A stretch of DNA of 64,000 nucleotides from Kitasatospora sp. NBC_00240. GTDB taxonomy: Bacteria > Actinomycetota > Actinomycetes > Streptomycetales > Streptomycetaceae. Below the pieces are notes generated by a model. The model saw nothing but the letters and a program-made list of their open reading frames with translations. It made no database searches and had not been told where the DNA came from. The stretch is taken from the NCBI RefSeq assembly GCF_026342405.1, contig NZ_JAPEMU010000001.1, forward strand, positions 1,612,001 to 1,676,000. Reading direction: 5' to 3'. Of this stretch, positions 58,839 to 64,000 are shown one piece after another; position 1 is the first letter of the stretch; each line of letters opens with the position of its first letter. Position numbers and translations under genes: made by a program.

Positions 58839-59642
58839 ATGGCACCCCGGCACGAGCGCCCGAGCACCGAGGCGCGGCACGCCGCGCACCCCGCGGTGGA
58901 ACTGCGGTCGGTGCGGCGCAGCTACGGCCGCGGCGACCGCGCCGTGCACGCCCTGCGCGGCATCGACCTGACCCTGGCCCGCGGGAGCTTCACCGCCGTG
59001 ATGGGCCCCTCCGGCTCCGGCAAGAGCACCTTCCTGCAGTGCGCGGCCGGGCTGGACCGGCCCACCTCCGGCGAGGTGCTGCTCGGCGGCAAGGAGATCA
59101 CCCGACTCAGCGAGAACCGGCTGACCCAGCTGCGCCGCAGCCGGATCGGCTTCGTCTTCCAGTCCTTCAACCTGCTGCCCTCGCTCACCGTCCAGCAGAA
59201 CGTGCTGCTCCCGCAGCGCCTCGCCGGCGAACGCCAGGACCGTGGCCGGGCACGGCAGTTGCTCACCCAGGTCGGCCTCGCCGAGCACGCCGGCCGGCGG
59301 CCCGGCCAGCTCTCCGGCGGCCAGCAGCAGCGGGTGGCGATCGCCCGGGCACTGATCACCGGCCCCGAGGTGCTCTTCGCCGACGAGCCGACCGGCGCCC
59401 TGGACACCCGCACCGCCGCCGAAGTGCTCACCCTGCTGCGGCAGGCCGTGGACGCCATGGGCGCGACCGTCGTGATGGTCACCCACGACCCCCTCGCCGC
59501 CTCGCACGCCGACCGGGTGCTGTTCCTGGCCGACGGCGCGCTCGCCGACGAGATCGTCCGCCCCGACCCGCAGCGCGTCGCCGAGCGGATGATCTCCCTC
59601 ACCGCCCGCGCCGCCGGCCACCGCACGGAGGCGGCAGCATGA
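58839..59642 (+). CDS. ABC transporter ATP-binding protein (MacB/LolD type)
   Basis: The 267-residue ATPase has Walker A MGPSGSGKST, the Q-loop in FVFQSFNLLPSLT, the signature QLSGGQQQRVAIARAL, Walker B VLFADEPTGALD and the switch VMVTHDP. It belongs to the group that pairs with FtsX/MacB-like permeases. The ATG at 58839 follows GGAGAGAGG. Its stop overlaps the permease start by 4 bases (59639-59642), so the two are coupled. Confidence 0.95.
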   Translation: MAPRHERPSTEARHAAHPAVELRSVRRSYGRGDRAVHALRGIDLTLARGSFTAVMGPSGSGKSTFLQCAAGLDRPTSGEVLLGGKEITRLSENRLTQLRRSRIGFVFQSFNLLPSLTVQQNVLLPQRLAGERQDRGRARQLLTQVGLAEHAGRRPGQLSGGQQQRVAIARALITGPEVLFADEPTGALDTRTAAEVLTLLRQAVDAMGATVVMVTHDPLAASHADRVLFLADGALADEIVRPDPQRVAERMISLTARAAGHRTEAAA

Positions 59643-62203
59643 CGAACGGCCTCGCCCGCGCCTCGGTGCGCTCGCGCCCCGCGTCCTTCGTCGGCAGCCT
59701 GGTCGCCCTGCTGCTCGGCGCCGCGGTCATCACCGCCTGCGGCACCCTGCTGCAGACCGGCCTCACCGCCCACCTGCCCCCCGTACGCCATGCCGGGACG
59801 CCGGTGCTGGTCGCCGCCGACCCGCAGGCCCGTGTCACCGTCGGCCGCGGCGAGGACCGCGAGACCGTCAGCACCTCGCTGCCGGAACGCGCCCGGGTCG
59901 ACACCGCGCTCGCGGCCGAGATCGCGGCCCGGCCCGGCGTGGCCGCCGCCGTGCCGGACATCGCCTTCCCCCTGCAGGAGGTACGCACCGGGCACCCCGA
60001 CCGGGACGCCGCCCTGCCGCCGCTCACCGGCCGGGGGTACGCGGCCACCGCGATCACCGGCGGGGGCGCGGCCGTCCTCGCCGAGGGCCGGGCGCCCGGC
60101 GCCGGCGAGATCGCCCTGGACGCCGCCACCGCGCGGGCCGCGCAGCTGGCCCCCGGGGACCGCCTCACCCTCGCCGCGCCCGGCGGCAGCGGCGGCTACC
60201 GGATCTCCGGGCTGACCGCCGCAGGTGCCGGCGCCGCGAGTGCCTGGTTCGCCGACGCCACCGCCGGTGAGCTGTCCGGCCACCCGGGCCGGGCCGACGC
60301 CATCGCCGTCCGGCCGCGCGAGGGCGTCGACACCCGGACGCTGGCCGAGCAGGTCCGGCAGGCGGTCGGCGACCGCGCGCAGGTGCTCACCGGCGACGCC
60401 CGCGGCGCGGTCGAGCAGCCCGGGCTGATCCAGGCCCGGGAGCTGCTGACCGGCCTGGGCGGCTCCTTCGGCGGCGTCGCCGCGATGACCGCCGTCTTCG
60501 TGGTGCTGGGCACCGTCGCGCTGGCCACCGGCCAGCGGGCCCGCGAGTTCGCGCTGCTGCGCGCGATCGGCGCCACCCCCCGGCAGATCCGCCGGACCAT
60601 CGCCGCCGAGGCGATGCTGCTCGCCCCCGTCGCCGCCGGCCTCGGCATCCTGCCCGGACTCGCCCTGGCCCGCTGGTGGTTCGGGCAACTGGTCGAACGC
60701 GGCGCGATACCGCGCGGGGTCCGGCTGGACGTCGGCCCGCTGCCGATGGCGGCGGCCGTGGTCGTCAGCCTGCTGTCCGCGCTCACCGCCGGGTACGTCG
60801 CCGCCCGCCGGCCCTCCAAGCTCCGGCCGAGCCAGGCGCTCGGCGAGGCCGCGGTGGAGCGGGCCCGGCCCGGGGTCGTCCGGACCGGCCTGGGCCTGCT
60901 CACCCTGGCCGGCGGCATCGTGCTGGCCGCCCTCGCCGCCGGCCACGCCGGGACGGACGCCGCCAACCTGGCGCTCGGCGTGGTGATGTGCCTGCTCACC
61001 GCGGTCGCGCTGCTCGGCCCGACGGTCGCCCGGATCGCCGCCACCGTGCTCGGCCTGCCGCTGCGGTCCGGCGGCGCGGGCGCCGCCGGGTCGCTGGCCG
61101 CCGACAACACCCGGGCCAACGCCCGCCGGCTGGCCTCCGCGATCACCCCGATCGCGATGGTCACCGCCTTCTGCGGCACCCTGCTGTTCATGCAGAGCAC
61201 CATCGCGCACGTCTCCGCCGAACACGTCCGGGCCGGGATCGTCGCCGACCACGTGCTCGGCTCCACCGGCGCGGGCCTGCCGCCCGGGACGGCCGCCCGG
61301 GCCGCCGAAGTCCCCGGCGCCCGGGCCGCGCTCGGCGTGCTGCGCACCGGCGCCCTCTACGAGACGGGCGACACGCTCGCCACCGCGACCGCGCTCGGCA
61401 TCTCCGGCGACCCGGCGCAGCTGCCGCGGGTACTCGATCTCGGCGTCAAGGAGGGCTCGTTGGCCGACCTGGGGCGGTCGCCGGACACGGTCGCGCTGGA
61501 CAGCACGCTGGCCGGCACGCTCGGCGTGAAGATCGGCGAGCGCGTGCCGCTCCGGCTGGGTGACGGTACGAAAGCCACCCCGACCGTCGTCGCGACGTAC
61601 GAACGTGGCCTGGGGATCGGCCAGTTGCTGCTGCCGCGGGCGGCGGTCGCGGCGCACGTGAGCAACGCCTTCGACAGCCAGGTCCTGGTGGCGGACGCGC
61701 CCGGCGCCGACCGCGGCGCGGTCGCGGCGGGGCTGGCCGCGCTCGATCCCTCGGCGGTGACGGTGACCGACGCGGCCGGGTACACCGCCCAGGCCGACCG
61801 GGACATGGAGATCAGCTCCTGGGCCAACACCGTGATGGCGGGTGTGCTCGGCGGCTTCGCGGCCGTGGCCGCCGCCAACACCCTGGTGATGACGGTCCTC
61901 GACCGGCGCCGCGAGGTCGGGCTGCTGCGGCTGGCCGGCACCACCCGCCGCCAGATCCGCGGCATGATGCGCTGGGAGGCGCTGCTGGTGGCGGCCACCG
62001 GGCTGCTGGTCGGCGGGGCGATCGCCTGGATCACGCTCGTCCCGATCGCCCGCGGCGTCACCGGCGCCGGCCCGTACGTCCCCGTGGGCACCGCCCTGCC
62101 GTTGGCGGCCGGTGCGGTGGCCCTCAGCCTGGCCGCCACCGGGCTGCCCGCCCGGGCGCTGCTCAGGATCCGACCGATCGAGGCCGGTGCCGGGCGGCAT
62201 TGA
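59639..62203 (+). CDS. ABC transporter permease with two FtsX domains
   Basis: The 854-residue permease is of the DUF214/FtsX duplicated kind. The first helix is at about residues 17-38. An extracytoplasmic domain follows, then helices at about 276-390 with EFALLRAIGATPRQIRRTIAAEA. Helices at about 420-480 and a second extracytoplasmic part come next. The last helices (about 735-840) carry EVGLLRLAGTTRRQIRGMMRWEA. The two coupling motifs indicate a gene duplication. It probably exports a lipophilic or peptide substrate. A hairpin terminator follows. Confidence 0.93.
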   Translation: MTNGLARASVRSRPASFVGSLVALLLGAAVITACGTLLQTGLTAHLPPVRHAGTPVLVAADPQARVTVGRGEDRETVSTSLPERARVDTALAAEIAARPGVAAAVPDIAFPLQEVRTGHPDRDAALPPLTGRGYAATAITGGGAAVLAEGRAPGAGEIALDAATARAAQLAPGDRLTLAAPGGSGGYRISGLTAAGAGAASAWFADATAGELSGHPGRADAIAVRPREGVDTRTLAEQVRQAVGDRAQVLTGDARGAVEQPGLIQARELLTGLGGSFGGVAAMTAVFVVLGTVALATGQRAREFALLRAIGATPRQIRRTIAAEAMLLAPVAAGLGILPGLALARWWFGQLVERGAIPRGVRLDVGPLPMAAAVVVSLLSALTAGYVAARRPSKLRPSQALGEAAVERARPGVVRTGLGLLTLAGGIVLAALAAGHAGTDAANLALGVVMCLLTAVALLGPTVARIAATVLGLPLRSGGAGAAGSLAADNTRANARRLASAITPIAMVTAFCGTLLFMQSTIAHVSAEHVRAGIVADHVLGSTGAGLPPGTAARAAEVPGARAALGVLRTGALYETGDTLATATALGISGDPAQLPRVLDLGVKEGSLADLGRSPDTVALDSTLAGTLGVKIGERVPLRLGDGTKATPTVVATYERGLGIGQLLLPRAAVAAHVSNAFDSQVLVADAPGADRGAVAAGLAALDPSAVTVTDAAGYTAQADRDMEISSWANTVMAGVLGGFAAVAAANTLVMTVLDRRREVGLLRLAGTTRRQIRGMMRWEALLVAATGLLVGGAIAWITLVPIARGVTGAGPYVPVGTALPLAAGAVALSLAATGLPARALLRIRPIEAGAGRH

Positions 62204-62247
62204 GAGTGCGGCGCAGCTGATTTCGACCTTCCGACCGGCACGCTGAC

Positions 62248-62275
62248 GGTCCGCCCCGCACCTGCGGGGCGGACC
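62248..62275. terminator. Hairpin between convergent permease and SDR genes
   Basis: A 13-bp stem GGTCCGCCCCGCA / TGCGGGGCGGACC (62248-62260 and 62263-62275) has a very short loop. It lies between convergent genes. Confidence 0.8.
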
Positions 62276-62308
62276 ATCGGCGTTCCCCCGGACGGGCCGC
62301 CGGGCTGC

Positions 62309-63010
62309 TCAGACCGGCTGGCCGATCGGCCGGATGATGACGTTGTTGACGTCGACGCCGGCCGGCTGCCCGAGCGCCCAGACGATCGAGCCGGCGATCT
62401 GGTCGGCCGTCAGCAGCAACCCCTCGGGCAGTCCGCCCGTCCCGTCCCAGAACGGGGTCTCCACCCGGCCCGGCGCGATCAGGGTGACGCCCACCCCGTC
62501 GGCGGTGACCATCCGCCGGGTGTTCTCGGCCAGGCCGGTGACCGCCCACTTGGTGGCCCCGTAGATGTTGCCGGGGGTGTGCACGAAGCCGGCGACGCTG
62601 CCGACCAGGACGATCCGGCCTCGGCTCGCCAGGAGCGCGGGCAGCGCGGCCCGGATCAGCAGGGCCGGCCCGAGCACGTTGGTGAGCACCATCTCGCGCC
62701 AGCCCGCCGGGTCGCCGTCGGCGAGGGTGTCGTGGGTGGCGACCCCGGCGTTGGCGACCACGGCGTCCAGCCGCCCGAACTCCTTCACCGTGGCCTCGAC
62801 CGCCGCTTCGACGGCATCGTGGTCGGCGGCGTCCCCGGTCAGCGCCAACAGGCTTGCCGGCCGCCCCAGTTCTTCGGCGAAGCGCTCCAGCCGGCCCTGG
62901 TCGCGCCCGGTGACGGTCACCCGGTGCCCGAGGTCCAGCAGCTGCCGGGCGGTCGCCGCCCCGATGCCGCTGCCACCGCCGGTGATCAGTGTGACGGGCG
63001 AGTCGTTCAT
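62309..63010 (-). CDS. Short-chain dehydrogenase/reductase
   Basis: The 233-residue NAD(P)-dependent oxidoreductase of the classical SDR family has the cofactor motif TLITGGGSGIGAATARQL and the motif VVANAGVATHD. The catalytic Ser is in IVLVGSVAGF, and the Tyr-Lys pair in IYGATKWAVTG. The basic residue in TGRDQGRL suggests NADP preference. The ATG at 63010 fits the family start. It lies behind a MerR-type promoter and is convergent with the ABC permease gene. The substrate is unknown. Confidence 0.92.
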   Translation of the reverse strand: MNDSPVTLITGGGSGIGAATARQLLDLGHRVTVTGRDQGRLERFAEELGRPASLLALTGDAADHDAVEAAVEATVKEFGRLDAVVANAGVATHDTLADGDPAGWREMVLTNVLGPALLIRAALPALLASRGRIVLVGSVAGFVHTPGNIYGATKWAVTGLAENTRRMVTADGVGVTLIAPGRVETPFWDGTGGLPEGLLLTADQIAGSIVWALGQPAGVDVNNVIIRPIGQPV

Positions 63011-63111
63011 CTGTACCCCCAGGGTCCCGCGGCCACGGCCGGACGGCAGTGCGCGGACAGCCGCCGGGCAGCTGCCCGCCAGCCGTCGGCGTGGCCGGTG
63101 TCGTGGGACGG

Positions 63112-63142
63112 ATCCCACCACTTGGAGTGCTCTCCAAGTCAA
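63112..63142 (-). promoter_or_regulatory. MerR-type promoter/operator of the SDR gene
   Basis: On the minus strand TTGACT (63142-63137) and TGGGAT (63117-63112) are separated by 19 bases, the over-long spacer of MerR-controlled promoters. A perfect inverted repeat ACTTGGAG-N4-CTCCAAGT (63120-63139) fills the spacer. No MerR gene is adjacent, so the regulator must act from elsewhere. Confidence 0.78.
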
Positions 63143-63221
63143 CGGCCGCTCCACCGGCTTCAGCCGTTCGGCCTCGGGCGACGGGCCCGGCGGGTACGAC
63201 CGGGTGTCCCACGAACCGGTC

Positions 63222-64000
63222 TCACGGCCGGTCGAGGAAGTCCGCGATCCGGCGGTTCGACGCCGGCGCCCCGACGGAGGGGATGCCGTGATGGGTGAGG
63301 CCGTCGAGCACGGCGGTCTCGACGCCGGGGAGCCGGCGCCGGGCCGCCTCCTCGACCCGCCGGCTGTCGTGCGCCCGGCTGTCCCCGGCCAGCAGGACCA
63401 GGGCCGGCACGGTCGAGGCCCGCAGCCGCTCCGCCGCCGGCCGCCGCCCCAGCACCACCCGCGCACGCGGCAGTTCGGCGCCGAGGCCGTACAACTCCAG
63501 CCATCGCCGGTCGAGTTCGGCGCCACCGGTCTCCCAGGCGAGGAAGGACCGGGCCCGCCGGGCGGTCGGCCGGAGCAGCATGGGCAGAGCCCGCAGCAGG
63601 TACCGGGGGCGGAATCCGGCGAAGCAGTTGGTGGGGTCGAGGAGGACCAGCCGGCGGACCCGCTCCGGTGCGCGCAGGGCGTACGTGAGGGCGATCCAGC
63701 CGCCGTAGGAGTGCCCGCAGAGGTCGGTGCGGCCGAGACCGAGCGCGTCGAGGACGCCGTCCAGCCAGTCGTGCAGGTCCTCGGCCGTCCGGATCGGCCG
63801 CTCGCCGGCCACGCTGCGGCCGGGCTCGCCGATCCGGTCGACGGCGTGCACCCGCCTGGTGCGGCTCAGCTCCGCCACGTTGGCGAACCACACCGTCGCG
63901 GTGGTCCCGCCGCCGTTCAGCAGCACCAGCGGCTCGCCGTCCTCGGGGCCGCAGAGCAGCACCCGGGTGGTGCCGTGGGCCGAGGGGAGGTCCAGTCGCT
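63222..64000 (-). CDS. Alpha/beta hydrolase, 5' end cut by the window
   Basis: At least 259 residues are visible, and the frame continues to the window edge. The reading RLDLPSAHGTTRVLLCGPEDGEPLVLLNGG shows that the true start lies beyond 64000. The nucleophile elbow is GHSYGGWIALTYAL. An Asp is available in VLLAGDSRAHDSRR, and a His in LDGLTHHGIPSV. These complete a normal hydrolase triad. The substrate is unknown. It lies upstream of the SDR gene on the same strand, but the MerR-type promoter between them suggests separate control. Confidence 0.88.
   Translation of the reverse strand, partial: RLDLPSAHGTTRVLLCGPEDGEPLVLLNGGGTTATVWFANVAELSRTRRVHAVDRIGEPGRSVAGERPIRTAEDLHDWLDGVLDALGLGRTDLCGHSYGGWIALTYALRAPERVRRLVLLDPTNCFAGFRPRYLLRALPMLLRPTARRARSFLAWETGGAELDRRWLELYGLGAELPRARVVLGRRPAAERLRASTVPALVLLAGDSRAHDSRRVEEAARRRLPGVETAVLDGLTHHGIPSVGAPASNRRIADFLDRP

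Noticed and set aside
1..64000. tRNA, rRNA, insertion sequence or prophage genes
   Set aside because: I looked for transposase and integrase motifs and for tRNA-like cloverleaf sequences and saw none that I could support.

Overview
The window is about 64 kb of very GC-rich DNA. It has dense codon-biased genes, many GTG starts, strong AGGAGG-type ribosome sites and long GC hairpins instead of U-tailed terminators. Together with rbpA, a cvn conservon, a dre-like chitinase promoter, and a his-rib order and riboflavin transporter (ribM) typical of the group, this indicates a Streptomyces or Kitasatospora chromosome. I see no tRNA, rRNA, CRISPR array, insertion sequence or phage module.

Layout. 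(1) 1-6.7 kb: accessory genes. A MerR/efflux divergon shares a palindromic operator, followed by a membrane alpha/beta hydrolase, a SHOCT protein, a beta-lactamase-fold hydrolase, a GNAT acetyltransferase and an ankyrin protein. (2) 7-29 kb: a core block. It holds a small membrane protein with an FtsK-like protein whose Walker motifs are degenerate, then rbpA with a SigR-type promoter, fxsA, lnt, an amidohydrolase, an Lrp regulator, an acyl-CoA dehydrogenase, an EccA/SpoVK-like AAA protein, two CNNM/CorC proteins, a PH-domain protein, hisG, hisE, and ribH-ribBA-ribM-ribE behind an FMN riboswitch. (3) 29-36 kb: accessory genes, namely an SMP-30 lactonase, a cupin plus an NTF2-like pair, a giant MalT-like ATPase without a helix-turn-helix, a monooxygenase-fold protein and a HIT hydrolase. 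(4) 36-38.4 kb: a DasR-like GntR regulator divergent from a secreted GH19 chitinase, with dre-type sites between them. (5) 38.5-40.8 kb: a FAD monooxygenase followed by 1 kb of non-coding DNA. This holds two decayed copies of the monooxygenase 3' end and four TetR-like palindromes. (6) 40.8-46.2 kb: conservon cvnABCD followed by a StyA-like monooxygenase. (7) 46.3-64 kb: a large secreted subtilisin, MarR/efflux and MarR/MFS units, a sugar isomerase, a Tat-type PGRP amidase, an MBL hydrolase, a GlcG/HbpS-like protein, an ABC exporter, an SDR behind a MerR-type promoter, and a truncated hydrolase.

How it fits together. The core block couples RNA polymerase function (rbpA), lipoprotein maturation (lnt), histidine synthesis and flavin supply. 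Around it are self-contained regulator/transporter or regulator/enzyme pairs whose operators can be read from the DNA. Functional names rest on motif recognition by eye; no database search was possible.
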